The notes under the pieces were generated by a model. The model was not told where the DNA came from and searched no databases. It worked only from the letters and a program-made list of their open reading frames with translations. From Labia minor (taxonomy: Eukaryota > Arthropoda > Insecta > Dermaptera > Spongiphoridae): a stretch of DNA of 64,000 nt. Numbering within the stretch: position 1 is the stretch's first letter; every line of letters begins with the position of its first letter. The translations under genes were made by a program, and so were the position numbers. Of this stretch, positions 10,478-22,198 are shown in pieces. Location: assembly GCA_963082975.1 (NCBI GenBank), contig OY720344.1, positions 78,790,053 to 78,854,052 on the forward strand, given 5' to 3'.

Positions 10478-11332
10478 CTCTTGATGGATCTATTACTTAG
10501 TAGATAATTATTAGTGTTAAATGTAAATTCCAACAATCTGATATGGAAATCCTTTTGTTAATTAACACTTAAAGAAATAATCTAAATATCGGAAGCATAC
10601 CATTTACAATTTGTATGTCACTCTTTTATCGTCCTTCCATCCTCCTGGGTCGAGTCGGGTGTTAATGACATCTATATATCATTTCAATATAAATTTATAT
10701 ATATCATGAATGAAGCATTTGTCAAAACTGAAATTTAATTGATTTCATTAATTATTTATTGATATTTTCAAGTGATATTGAATAATGATAGTCATTTTAT
10801 TTAAGTTAATTGATCAATCAATTTGAACATGAGGAAGAATAAATATTAGTAAACACTATTATTAAATAAATAAATAAATAAATAAATAAAATTAAATTTA
10901 ATTGACTTTTTAGATATTTCCTTAGATATTATTATTTAATAGGTATTATTGAACCATTCATTATAGTACCTGGTCACTGATCCATCGCACATAAATTAAG
11001 TATTTTGAAAATATAATTTTAATAATAATACGCGGGTCTATCCAGGGATAATAAATAATAGGTTATGCCGATTATTAAGAAAAGACCCCTTCATATTTTC
11101 TTATCTTTATAAATACTTCTAATTCTTTATTAACAATAAAATCATCAATCAATTTCTTTTTTCCCAAACTCAGACTGATATTATGTTATTATATAAAAAC
11201 CTGATAAGAATTTAGGTAAAGTTCCGATACTTAATTCATTTCAGAGAATCAGTCCAATGAATATACAAATATTAAAATTAATACTAGCAATTCCCACAAC
11301 CAAATTTTTATATATATTTTTTTTATATATAA
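10478..11332. other. AT-rich spacer with an (AAAT)n microsatellite
   Basis: Contains AAAT repeats at about 10862-10892 and otherwise unstructured A/T-rich DNA. No gene is recognised. Confidence 0.5.
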
Positions 11333-12470
11333 CTTGCTAAAGTGCCCGGAATCTTTCCCGGGATCTTAATAGAAAGCTTCCAGAAGGAAGTCCGAATGTG
11401 TGACAGCCGTTAACCTAGTTTCTCGTCCCCTCTGTTGCTGATAGAAATGCCTTTGTACGCGACGCTCGGGCTCATTCCCTCCCTTGTTGAAGTCGCGCAT
11501 CACACTGAAACCATGCGCACTTCTTTTGTGCCGTTCCACTTAAGGCAGGTTCCTGTGCTATTCGTATTACAAAATCGTGTACAGATTTCATCTAAGTGAC
11601 ATACCTAAAATTATATGCTCTGTTGACTCTTCAGTGTCACCAATCTTACAGAGGGGTGTTTATAGCTACCAAAACCTATTGAGGAGCATTTTGTTAAAAA
11701 TCTTAAAAAAAACTGATTTTGTTTTTAATTCATATATGTCGCAGATAGATTATTTCTACAGTGGTTGGCTAGGCATAACTGTAGCAAACAAAGACATGCA
11801 TTGAAGCAAAAATAACAAAGATAACGCATAAAGGACAAACACAGACAGACAGACATAATCTGGTTTATACAGGGTGTCCCAAAAGTGTGGGAACCTTTGA
11901 ATAACTCCCAGGCAATGTAATTTTTCGAATACAGTTGAGTAAATTTTTCAAATTGAAATTTTTTTTGCTGATGGAATCATACAATTTTCATTAAAAAAAA
12001 TGGAGGCTCCCATTTGAAAAAATCAAGTTTGACCTTATTAGGTCATGATAAAGGGCACAAAAACCTTCCCGGAGATAGGGTGAATGCACATACGAAATTC
12101 GGTTACAATCGGATGAGCAGTTTAGGAACGCATAAAGGCACACACAGACGCGCTGGAGGCCATATAGATTTTTGCAAAAAGCAGGAACCCTCTGATTGAA
12201 AATGAGAAACAATTTTTAAACCTGTCTCCCTTACTCAAAATGCCCTTTGGTTCCAATTACCCCCATAGTCCTCAATAGCCCTTATCTGAAAAGAACGTGG
12301 CATGAAATGAGCGAACTGTCTCCCCTCTCTCCTTTCCCCCACTTTACAACATTTCTCACATTCCTTCTCTCTGTCTATAGGTTTCTTTATATCTCCGCCT
12401 CTTGGATCCACGACCAATCAACAGCTGTGTACAACGCCACATACATACATTTCATTTTTATATTTGTAGG
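11333..12470 (-). mobile_element. Helitron-like element, second 3'-end family
   Basis: The minus-strand 5' part (12370-12470) matches the 5' end of the Helitron at 22199: AAAATGAAATGTATGTATGT, then GCGTTGTACACAGCTGTTGA. The opposite end has the hairpin CCCGGGAAAGATTCCGGG followed by CACTTTAGCAAGT, one base away from the usual AGCTAGT. Internal 'CGGTTACAATCGGATGAGCA' is of a kind common in Helitrons. A foreign terminus, ACAGGGTGTCCCAAAAGTGT near 11869, suggests a nested, truncated insert. Open frames of 60-82 codons here overlap on both strands and encode nothing I recognise. Confidence 0.55.
11876..11910 (+). mobile_element. Terminus-like sequence of an unknown DNA transposon
   Basis: TACAGGGTGTCCCAAAAGTG resembles terminal repeats of several cut-and-paste families. 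No partner inverted copy was found nearby, so the element is probably truncated. Confidence 0.3.
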
Positions 12471-12704
12471 AAAATTATTTTTTTCTTCTTTATAAATAGT
12501 AGCTATGCATATTCAATCTTGTCGCTCATTGGCTGGTTTTACAGCCAAGCATAGCTTTCACATTTTCTATTATACTAATTAATACATAAATGTTATTACA
12601 ATAGGGTTTATTTATTCACATATATTATAATATTAGCTAACTTAAAATATTAATCTTAATCTAAATACAAGTTCTTCTAATTAAATATTTAACATAAATG
12701 CGTT

Positions 12705-12760
12705 CTCGTCTGTGATTGGCTAAACTGGATTCACTTGTTCTGAACAAGGTTATAAAAAAC
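12705..12760 (+). promoter_or_regulatory. Promoter-like block: CCAAT and TATA motifs
   Basis: GATTGGCTA (inverted CCAAT) near 12713 lies about 35-40 bp upstream of TATAAAAAAC near 12751. It is followed by GC-richer DNA (12758-12805) with a GCGCCATTTTG block. A 15-bp palindrome CTTGTTCTGAACAAG lies just before the TATA box, and a related TTGTTCTTTTCAGAACAA lies downstream near 12825. A second inverted CCAAT (CATTGGCTGG) is near 12527. No convincing reading frame follows, so the transcript, if any, would be non-coding or belong to an LTR. Motif spacing is seen; function is inferred. Confidence 0.35.
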
Positions 12761-12850
12761 TCCGCAAGGCGTTCCGTTCTTTTGCAAATTGGACGCAAGC
12801 AGAGCGCCATTTTGTCAACACAATTGTTCTTTTCAGAACAAACTTCCATT

Positions 12851-14788
12851 TAATATCAACAAAAACATACATTTTTATTAAAATTTCCTACACTATATAG
12901 AAGATATATTCTTTTAAAAAATAAAACATTTAAATGATTTAATTTATTCTAAAAATTCTCACATTTTTGTGCTTAATTCAATATTATTAGATCATATTTA
13001 GTTGAATATTTTAGTAGAAATAAAATATTATATAACTATTATCTTTTTAAATTAATATGAATTAAAATTTATATTTACACAAGTCTGGGACTATTTCAAC
13101 ACAATTTTAGATAAAGACTTGTAAATAGTAATCAATAGGGGTTTGTGAATAAGTCTTAATATTAATTTTAAAGAATGTGGAAAAACGTAGAATACACTAC
13201 TTAAGAAAGTTGCAAAAGATAACAAATTACGAGCCTTTGATATAAATATGATGAAATTTTGCTTGTATAGGTCTTCAAGATTGCGGACAAAACAAATTCT
13301 CTTTAAACGACGATTATAATTAAGATTGCCTTTTCCACGCCAAAAGAGTTAATTTTCCAGATATGTAAAACACGTCATAAACCTAACCGCGTTATATCCC
13401 TCGATTTTAACTTACATTAGTATAAGGTTAGAAAGATAGATACAGTTAAATAAAATAATAATCTTTTTATAAAAATATTTTTAAAGGTGAATTATATTTA
13501 AATAATTTTGGCTAATGAATTTAACAATTTTTTTAGAAGGTGGTAAGTAAAAACAAATGAAATTTTAATACTTTTATTTTTTTTTACCCAATATACATAA
13601 AGTATTTTCATATAAAATACATTAAACAGAGTATATTTTTTATATTCATCAATTTCAGAATATAAAAAGAAAATAGGACAGGAAATGTTTAATAGGGAAA
13701 TATGAAAAGAGACGAGGAGGGCAGTGATTTCTAGTGATTTATGAACCCTTCCAAGTAGACTTTTTATTGTTTGCTTTCCCAATGCATAGCTCTGCTTTCT
13801 TTTATTTTCGTTTTTGAAAGAGAAAATTTACTGTTCATTTAATGGATTGTATTTTATTTTAGGCAATTAATTAAACTTTAACACCCCATGCCATTACATT
13901 GTTTCCCACTCTCCCCTAACATTTACACCTCCTCCTTCTCTAACCCCTAGCCGATTACTTAATATACGGGAATGGCATATAACATTCTAGTACATTGGAT
14001 GGGAAATTTAAAACTATGCCGCAATAATGAATAGACAATTGATTAAGGGGTTTTGTATACATCAAGGGAGGATGGTGTTGATCATTAAACAATTTTATTT
14101 TCTAATAAATAATTGAAACTGATACTTGGAAATAACTCTTGCTTTAAAATAGTTTCAAAAATGAAAAATGAACAAGAGTTGAGAGTAGGGTAAGAAAAAC
14201 GCTATCAATAAATCAAAAAAAAAATCTAATCAATTTATTTTTAAATTTAATATCATATAATATTTATACTATACGAGAATAACTGGCGCCCTGAATGTAA
14301 AATTGATGATGACAAGCATCGGGTTTTCTAAGGTCAAATTTTAATTTTAAGTAGAGCCTGAATTAATTTTAATTAAAATCTATGTGCTGGCTATAAATTT
14401 ATAATTTATTTATTTTACAAGAAAAACAATAGTTTGTCTTATTTCTAAGATCTGTCCAAAGATGGAACCTTTCCAAGTTTCAAAATTCAATATATAATCA
14501 AATTAATTCGATGGCTGGCTAAATCAATAATGCCCAATACTTTCCCGTAATCCTTCTACAAAAAGATAACCCTTGTCACGGAGTCAATTTGTTTTATTTT
14601 TTGTTTAATCTTATGTGGGTCTTCCTAAGTGTAGTCCAAGTTATTTAACTGAGTCACGTTGGGGAATGGGTTTATATAATTTGACAGGTGGACAGGTCTT
14701 TTTATTTAGGGTGAAAGTTGCTTGTGCCGATTTTTCCTCGTTGGTAACTATCCTCCGTTTGTCCAGTCAAGACTTAATGAGATCGAGG
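12851..14788. other. AT-rich stretch, no gene recognised
   Basis: Long A/T runs with some C/T-rich pieces (13885-13960). The 94-codon minus-strand frame at 13498-13782 is Ile/Lys/Phe-rich without motif and is not called. Confidence 0.5.
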
Positions 14789-14912
14789 TTATAGTTGTAC
14801 TCCATATGCCCAAACGGGCTTGACTATTCTTTTATAAAGTAGAAGTTTATTGTCAAGTGTTAACCGTGATTTACGGCCAATCAGCCAGTTGCTTCCTTTT
14901 GGATGTTATATA
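14789..14912 (-). repeat. Inverted copy of the LINE 3' coding region
   Basis: These bases are the reverse complement, with a few differences, of 16405-16526 in the adjacent LINE, for example the ACCGTGATTTACGGCCAATC block and the CAAACGGGCTTGACTATTCT block. The two arms are about 1.5 kb apart and could pair in a transcript. The copy is on the 5' side of the sense LINE but derives from its 3' part. Confidence 0.75.
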
Positions 14913-15574
14913 CCCTCGGTAACAGATTTCTGGCTGGTGGTGACTTTAATGCCAAACACACATTTTGGGGCTCGAGAATTGAAAATCCTAAAGGAAAACA
15001 GTTACTCTCAATGGAGAGAAATAACCTAAAATATATTTCCACTGGTGAACCTACCTACTGGCCAACAGATGTCAACAAACACCCTGATCTTCTAGATTTC
15101 TGCATAACAAAAGGCGTACCTGATAATCTGTGTAGCAATAAATCTAGCTCTGATTTCTCATCTGATCATTCACCAGTCTTAGTTAATATAAGTACGAAAA
15201 TAATCCATGTAAAAAAACCTCCCTTCCTTAGTAATAAATTTACCGACTGGAATAAATTTCGGGAATTACTAAATACGAATCTAAGCCTGAATATTCCACT
15301 TAAAAGTAATGAAGAAATCGATTACGCAGTTCATTATTTAACTAAAACAATTCAAAGTGCAGCTTGGTTATCCTCTCCAGAACCCAACAACAAAGATAAA
15401 TCTGTAGCTCTGCCTTTGGGTATCCAGGAAGAAATTGTAGAAAAACGACTGCTAAGGAAAATATGGCAAAGAACCCGATCACCTCTCAATAAAACGAAAT
15501 TAAACAAGGCAATACGGGAACTTAAGACCTTATTGGCAAAGCACAAAAACTTCAACATTCAACTATCTCACTAA
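14903..15574 (+). pseudogene. Jockey-type LINE endonuclease region, 5'-truncated
   Basis: A 223-codon open frame whose first part is the C-terminal half of an apurinic-like (EEP) endonuclease. It shows 'FLAGGDFNAKHTFWGSR' near residues 9-25, 'YISTGEPTYWPTDVNKHPDL' near 44-63, and the 'SSDHSPVLV' catalytic His motif near 85-93. The following ~120 residues match the linker before the reverse transcriptase ('RIWQRTRSPLNKTKLNKAIR'-like). The ATG at 14903 falls in the inverted repeat and is not a natural start; the N-terminal half of the endonuclease is missing. In this family the protein nicks target DNA for target-primed reverse transcription. Confidence 0.85.
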
Positions 15575-16790
15575 CAGCAACTGAGGCAACGGATTATTCA
15601 CTATGGAAAGCAACAAAAAAAAATAAAAAAGCCTAAAACTTTCAACTCACCAATCCGAGCAAAAGATGGGAGCTGGGCTAAAACTGATAAAGATAAAGCA
15701 ACCTGTTTCGCTGAACACTTGGTGGATGTTTTTAAACCTCACCCATCAGATTATCAAGATGGAGACGAGATGGATATTATTGATACTACCATGGTACCAT
15801 GGTACCATTGAACAAATCCATAGGATAACTGACACAATCTATGAAGCTTTAGAAAGAAAACAATACTGTTCTGCAGTATTTTTAGATATCAGTCAGGCCT
15901 TTGATAAGGTGTGGCATACAGGACTGTTTATAAAATAAGAAAGCTATTACTATTACCTCTTAATTATTATTTGATACTAAAATCATACCTCAACGATAAA
16001 CACTACGTGATAAAATACTCAGAAGAACAAACTTTTATCTACAATATCTACGCTGGCGTACCCCAAGAAAGTGTCTTAGGCCCACTCCTTTTTATCTCAT
16101 CTATACTACCGATTTACCTACCTCTCCTAGCGCTACTATAGCAACTTTCGCTGATGATACAGTTGTTCTTACTACGAATAAAGATCCTCAGATGTGGCAT
16201 CCGAACAACTACAAACTAACTTAAACAAAATTCAAGATTGGCTCTCAAAATGGAGAATCAAAGTGAATGAAAACAACGCTTGTGACATTCACCAATAAAA
16301 AAGGTTCCTGTCCCTCCATCACAATTAACAACAAAGAAGTTACACAAGCCAAAGATGCGAAATATCTTGGGATGCATCTAGACAGTAAACTAAACTGGAA
16401 AAAACATATAACATCCAAAAGGAAGCAACTGACTGATTGACCGTAAATCACGGTTAACACTTGACAATAAACTTCTACTTTATAAAACAATAGTCAAGCC
16501 CGTTTGGGCACATGGAGTACAACTATGGGGCTCTGCAGCCAACTCCAACAATGAAATACTGAAAAGATTTCAGAATAAAGTTATAGTGGATGCCCAAATG
16601 CCGTCATCATTCGAGATTTAAATATCTCATCAGTGAAAAACGAAATAAAAAGATATTACCAAAAATATTCTAACAGACTTGTAAATCACCCAAGTGATTT
16701 AGTAAAAAAACTTTTAATCCCACCTAGTGAACGTAAACTTAAAAAAAAGTTCCTTATTTGATTATAAAGTAAAGGAAACATCCACTGGGA
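15575..16790 (+). pseudogene. Jockey-type LINE reverse transcriptase, frameshifted
   Basis: Continuation of the LINE. 'AVFLDISQAFDKVWHTGL' is near 15875-15930, 'YAGVPQESVLGPLLF' near 16050-16095 (the usual GS is ES), and an intact 'ATFADDTVVLTTNKDP' catalytic box near 16138-16185. 'YKTIVKPVWAHGVQLWGS' near 16480-16540 is the C-terminal block. At least three frame changes and several stops separate these pieces, and ~250 codons between linker and palm appear deleted around 15770. A short palindromic duplication, ACCATGGTACCATGGTACC, sits at the deletion point (15787-15806). The element is dead but better preserved than most others here. Confidence 0.85.
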
Positions 16791-16799
16791 TGTTTCCTA

Positions 16800-17228
16800 C
16801 ATGACTTATTAATTATAAACAAACAATTTATTTAATGTTATTTTGAACAGCTTGTAAATTTATATAATATAAAAAAAAAAGTTTGAGTTAATATTGTTAG
16901 TGAAAAAAGTCCAGTTAGTTTTATTGTTAGTTAGGAAAATGGGAAAATTAATTGGAGTTAATGTAGTGGTAAGGGAAAGCTAGATAGAAGAATGGTCTGA
17001 AGTAAGGTCAAATAAGGATTTTATTTCTGTGGAATGGAAAGACCTATAAATATCAGCCAATTTTTTATTAATTTAATTTAATTTGAATTTATTCGTAATT
17101 TTTTAATAACACTGATGGAAACACTAATATAGACAGGTAAAATATGATATTGCCATCGTAAATTTTCACATTTTTGAGGTTATACCTACTTATAACATTT
17201 TGACTGCGACCATAATTTGTGTTTGTTT
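16800..17228. other. AT-rich spacer between LINE and mariner
   Basis: No frame or repeat recognised. It may include the LINE 3' UTR and the degraded left end of the mariner. Confidence 0.4.
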
Positions 17229-17261
17229 ACAGTAAGTTGAAAATTTCATCTCTGACAAAAT

Positions 17262-18119
17262 ATGGAATTAACTCGTGAAAATTTTCCAGGTATGATATAT
17301 TATGACTTATGACTTTCGACCTGGTCAACTCAATAACAATGCATCTATCAACTAAATTCAACTTTTAATGATGCACCACCTAAAGCTACTGTATATCGCT
17401 GTTACACTGAATTCAAATATGGATGTAATTCGCTTACGGAATAAAGAAGGTTGTCCAGTAGTTGTGCCGCAAAATATTGATGCTGGGCGAAAACTAATTG
17501 AAGAAGATCGTCATGTAACATATTAGGAAATCGAAAGATGTTGCAGCATTAATATGATTAGCATACATAAGATTTTGTACGAACATTTATGTGTTCGGAA
17601 GATTTGTTGAATGATGTTCAAAAAATTGCTCGTGTCGTTTGGTGCCGTAAAATGGTTTAAATATACAACTGTCATGCATCCAAAGCGGTATACAAGATCT
17701 TCACAGGTGACACATGTGGATTTATGCATATGAGCTAAAAAGAAAAGAAAAGCCGGCACTTTGGGTGTTTCAGTGTGAAGCAAAGTCAACAAAAGTTGTC
17801 CGTTGTCGAAGCCCAAAACGACGAATCATAACAATGCGAGCTCACACTCATTGCATGCCAGGTATTTGAACACACTAATCTAATTGAAGAGTCTCCGCAT
17901 TACAATCTCTATGACTTCTTCCTAATCCCATTAATTAAAAATAAAGTGCGTCAACAACGATTTTCATTGTCCGAAAAAGCGGTTGAGGCCTTCAGAATGA
18001 ATGTTTTAAAACTACCATATTCTACTGGAAAAAATTGAATTGAATTTGAAGAGGATGGTTCAATCGTATGCAAAAGTGTATAGATCTTAAAGGCGATTAT
18101 ATATTTTGAAAAGCAATAA
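17262..18119 (+). pseudogene. Mariner transposase relic, internally deleted
   Basis: Begins 'MELTRENFPGMIYYDL', the N-terminal helix-turn-helix region common in insect mariners often annotated as SETMAR-like. 'QCIYQLNSTFNDAPPKATVY' and 'HEHL/VRKIC' follow, then 'KIARVVWCRKMV' and 'SKAVYKIFTGDTCGFMHM', where GDESW with the first catalytic Asp is expected. The stretch carrying the second Asp is largely deleted. The C-terminus 'IPLIKNKVRQQRFSLSEKAV' and 'YFEKQ' then stop is recognisable. Many stops and shifts make it inactive. Clear terminal repeats were not found. Confidence 0.8.
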
Positions 18120-18160
18120 AAATATTTTTCATCAAATTCACTTGTTTCTTTTTTCTATTC

Positions 18161-18543
18161 TCAATATATAAATAGTAGCCCTTGAAAAAGAAGATGCCTG
18201 TTTGTTTTCCTATTCGCTATGTGTTTCCGAAAAGTTTCACTGATTGAACCAAGTTAATACATAGAAGCATCTCATGCTCCCGAAACCTGTAGTCCTATTT
18301 CTAAACCTTTGCGTCGTTTTCCCATTATCAATCCCTAAATTTTATCACTTTTATTGTTTTATCTTATTGCAATTCTAAGGTTACACTTATTAAATTAAAA
18401 AATAAATAATATTAATAAAAAAATAAAATAAAATGAAGATTATAAAATACTGATTGAAATTAAAAAACAAAAATGAATAGTTATTTTATCAAAATATTAT
18501 ACTGGTATCTCTTCTAAGCGCACAGAGAGTCCAGAGCGGCTAA
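18161..18543 (+). mobile_element. Possible short Helitron-like element
   Basis: Starts TCAATATATAAATAGTAGCC and contains 'CGCTATGTGTTTCCGAAA', and ends GAGCGGCTAA followed by T. TC and CTRR ends fit a Helitron, but the 3' hairpin is poor and the insertion site is not A/T on the left. It is weaker than the other Helitron calls. Confidence 0.3.
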
Positions 18544-18813
18544 TAAATTAATTTTTAAGTATTATATGGTAAGATTAATTATAATTTATCAATTTTATAT
18601 AAATGAAATTATCCAATATGTATTCCATAAATATGTTTTCAGTTATTTATATGACGTTTAAATTAAATATTCAAGTTATAAGTTATAAATTACATTGCAA
18701 AATATAAATATAATTAAGAATTGTATTAGCAAAAGTTTTCTCTATTTGGGTTCATGGTCATTTAAATATATTTTGGATCAAAGGGAACACTAAAGGATAA
18801 CTAGCCTAAAATT

Positions 18814-18851
<38 letters not shown>

Positions 18852-19836
18852 TATATATATAATGATAGAAAATTTATAGAAGATGTATAAATTCACTATT
18901 AAATATATATGTGTTTAAATTTCAAGGAATACTTATATAAACTAATCTACATTTATGAACTGAATATTAAACAATAAATATTTTGAAGGTGATGAAGTGT
19001 GAATCTCTTAAAACAGATTTCTCTATTAAACAAAAATGAAATACGAGTAAGTAATTTAGAAATAATATATTAGATTGGCAATCTTACAAAATTAAAAAGT
19101 CTAAAAATTTAATGTTTCTTATTCATTTATTTCAGAAAATCCACATTTTAAATATCTTTAAAAGTAATTAAATTAATATTTTCTGATTAGGATATTATTT
19201 TTATTTTTTAATTAAAAAATATAATAATCATATTATTTATTTTTTTAAGAATGAATTACACAAATTAAAAAAAATTAAATAATAATTATTTTATAATAGA
19301 AATTATCTAATAGAAAGCGATAATGTCATTCCAGAGTGATTTCCTCTTTTACAATGGTAATTAGCTTTAATATTTATTGATTTATAATTATACATATTTA
19401 TTCATTTATTAATATGAGATTTATTGATATAATGATAAAGACAAAGGCATGAAAGAAATAAAAACAAGAACAACGATAGCATCGAATAAATATTGGTCTT
19501 TAAAATTTTTAATTGAAAATAAAGAAGTTGATTTGAAATTAAAGATAAATGTTTTAAATAAAATCTGTCTTACCATTTCTAACATAGGGAGACCAGATAT
19601 ACTTAACAAAATAATGCCAAGAATTGAAACTACACAAAGTGGAATGATAATAAGTATTTTGGTTTTCAGAAAAATAGACAAATAAAAGAGACAATGTATA
19701 AAAAAAACAAATGGAAAATGGAATGTAAATATTCATACATTTGTAAAAGGAATGAAATGAAGATGGGCTGACAAAGAATAGCAGACAAAAGGTATACAAA
19801 AAGAATTACCGAATGGTGCCTTTTAAAAAAAATAAG
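18544..19836. other. AT-rich stretch with TATC/AT microsatellite
   Basis: A TATC then AT repeat lies at about 18819-18862. Overlapping frames of 66-86 codons on both strands at 19421-19866 mirror one another and are composition artefacts. Confidence 0.5.
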
Positions 19837-19939
19837 CTGGAGTGTCTCCACTCGACTATCTCGCAATTTGAATTTAATTAAATAACATAATATATTATAT
19901 TTAAATTAAATTTAATTAATTATAAATTTTAAATTAAAT
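19837..19939 (+). repeat. Dispersed repeat 'CTGGAGTGTCTCC', copy 2 (5' half)
   Basis: Matches the first ~100 bp of the copy at 53337-53545 and then stops abruptly, where a GC-richer segment of unknown nature begins. Confidence 0.7.
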
Positions 19940-20065
19940 CTCATCATGTTCTGAAAAATGTTCTTTAGCTCATGTTCCATGTAATTGTTGATTTAATAAA
20001 ACATTCTTCATCCTGTTCATCGATATCATAGAATGTGGGATCTTTTCCTCCAAAAGACATAGCCT

Positions 20066-20443
20066 ATGATCCAGATCCAACATCAAATCATTAATCGAGA
20101 AGTCAAGGATGTCATGGTAAAGACCAGGGGTGACCCAAAACAGGTCCACTTTCTCTGCCTCCAGAAGAATGTAAATCCGCCCGGTGTGTCGGAAGGAGAA
20201 CGACCATTACACACAAATAGACCCAGACTCTCCATTTTGGACGATCCCATTTTGGAAAAATTGCTTTTGGAGGAGGCTTTTGAACGATTGGAACACACTT
20301 TACTTGTAACTTCTCAAGGAGCAAGACTGTTCCCTGATTTAGAGGTTTCGCTGATGGCTTCTCTCGGAGAGACAACCAAACCTAAAAACTGTATCCTTTC
20401 CTTTAATTCACCTCTAAGGATCCTTTTAATCCAAAATATATAA
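20066..20443 (+). CDS. Unrecognised 125-codon open frame in a GC-richer island
   Basis: An open frame with an ATG two codons after a stop, in a segment (about 19950-20420) with clearly more G+C than its surroundings. The product would be a soluble, charged protein with a Leu-rich amphipathic stretch around residues 60-100 ('ILEKLLLEEAFERLEHTLL') and no signal peptide, membrane segment or motif I recognise. The minus strand is also open for 71 and 87 codons, which weakens the case. It could be a host exon, a decayed transposon gene or chance. The abrupt start next to a truncated repeat suggests inserted DNA. Confidence 0.25.
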   Translation: MIQIQHQIINREVKDVMVKTRGDPKQVHFLCLQKNVNPPGVSEGERPLHTNRPRLSILDDPILEKLLLEEAFERLEHTLLVTSQGARLFPDLEVSLMASLGETTKPKNCILSFNSPLRILLIQNI

Positions 20444-22198
20444 AAATCATTACAACTTCAATCATATGATTCCGAGGCCAGTATGAAATCAATATGGTAT
20501 ATTTTTCATTCTACAAATAATCGTCAACTATAGTGATTCTCTATGCCTATGTGGACAAATGATAAGAGATGGCCACTTGCTCTACTTTTGCTCTTTCCCC
20601 TTAATGCTCAGAGTAGAAATAATTAGAGTCCTTCCTCCAAATAGATAAAAAATATATATCCACCAACCTATAATAATAATTTTGGGCATTAAGCTTTGAT
20701 GGATGGTTAAAGATAAAAAAGATGATACTCTACAAATGAATGAAAATGATTTATTCAATAAAATTTACTTTTATATCTTGTTGAAATAGAGTATAAGTCT
20801 AATTAAAAATAAGTAAATAAGTTTGCTATTTTTTAAAACGAATCTAAATATATATATTTCAAAATATATCATAATTTTGAATATACACTTATATACTTTT
20901 ATGTAGTTTTAAAATAAATGTAATTTTCTTTTTGAATAAAATTAATTATGTTTCAATTAATTCATTTAATTTCAAATTTGGTATTTTATATTCTAATTTT
21001 AATAGTCATCAGGAATTATATCTATTTTATCAATGCTTCCTAATTTACTTTGACTTGCATGTAATTCATTTTTTAATCATGTCCTATTATTGAACTTGGC
21101 AAAATTCGATCCCTTGATCCCTAGTTGGTGGGCTAGGACTATAATTATTGAACCACTTATTAACACAATCAATTCTCCAGGCATAAATAATTTATTAGCA
21201 CTATACATTGATTATCATATATATTTCTATCTTGAATTGTATACAGAGAAAATCACTTTAACCTTTGTTTGTTTTGTTGAAAATTTAATGAATGCGAATT
21301 TCTGGTTTGTAAATTTAATCAATAAATCAATCTAGAATAGAAAAACTGTTTAAAAAAAAAATAAAATATTTAATTTAACGGAATCTTGCCCGATTTAGTA
21401 TGTACTAGAAAATAGAGCAATTTCGTTTTAAAACCGTATACTAAAATCGAAAAAAATCATTTTTTTTTTATTTCAGAAAACTCAATTTTTTAAACAGTAT
21501 TATCATAACTACATATTATGTAGTATCAAGTTCTTTTGAAATCAATAACTTTTGTACATTCAGAATAATATATAATTATCATATGAAAAGATTTTTAGTT
21601 TTTTTATAAAGTGATGTTTTTTTTTAGTTTTATTTTTAGTACTTTTTTCTTTTCAATCGAAAAAAATGTCTAAGTTTTTAGATAGTAAACGTATCGTAAT
21701 TCCGACTGAGACTATCGATTTGAGGTTTTTGTCAGATCTCCACGTTTCAAGTCATTCTAATTCCAAGAAAGTAGTTTTCCGGTTGATGTATTAATGGGTG
21801 TCTGTATGTTTGTGTGTGTGAATGTGGCAGAGATTTTGTGAACAAAATTCCGGTCAAAAGGTAAATCCGATCAAACCAAATTTTATATTAATGCTTCTAT
21901 TGGGTTACTAACCATCTGGCTACATTTTCGCTTAAATAGAACATATAAATAAATAACAAAAAAGTAAAAAGTCAAATTTCCTTAACTATAAAAAATATAA
22001 AAAGTTTTATACGAAACCATTTATAGAGAATTTTATTCTAAAAATTTAATCTCTTATTTATGAAAAGTTTTGTCAGAATTTAAATAAAAAAGGAAATGAG
22101 ATTTGTTTTGTATTAAAATTCATTGAATGAAAGATATTTAAATATATGTAATCTTATTTCTTACTCTCTTCTAACCACTGATTATATTAATATTATCT
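20444..22198. other. AT-rich stretch; possible degraded tRNA-like piece
   Basis: At 21090-21150 the minus strand has 'GTCCTAGCCCACCAACTAGG' and 'GGGATCGAATTTTGCC', vaguely like tRNA boxes. At 21690-21870 a GT-rich piece resembles the interior of the element at 590-1358. No gene is recognised. Confidence 0.35.

Noticed and set aside
12014-12212. Overlapping open frames of 61 and 73 codons on opposite strands
   Set aside because: They lie in the non-coding interior of a Helitron-like element and show no protein motif.
18819-18862. TATC/AT tract as a LINE tail
   Set aside because: No LINE sequence lies upstream; treated as a microsatellite.
19421-19866. Several overlapping frames of 66-86 codons on both strands
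   Set aside because: Mutually overlapping Lys/Ile- and Phe/Leu-rich products, typical of AT-rich DNA without stops by chance.
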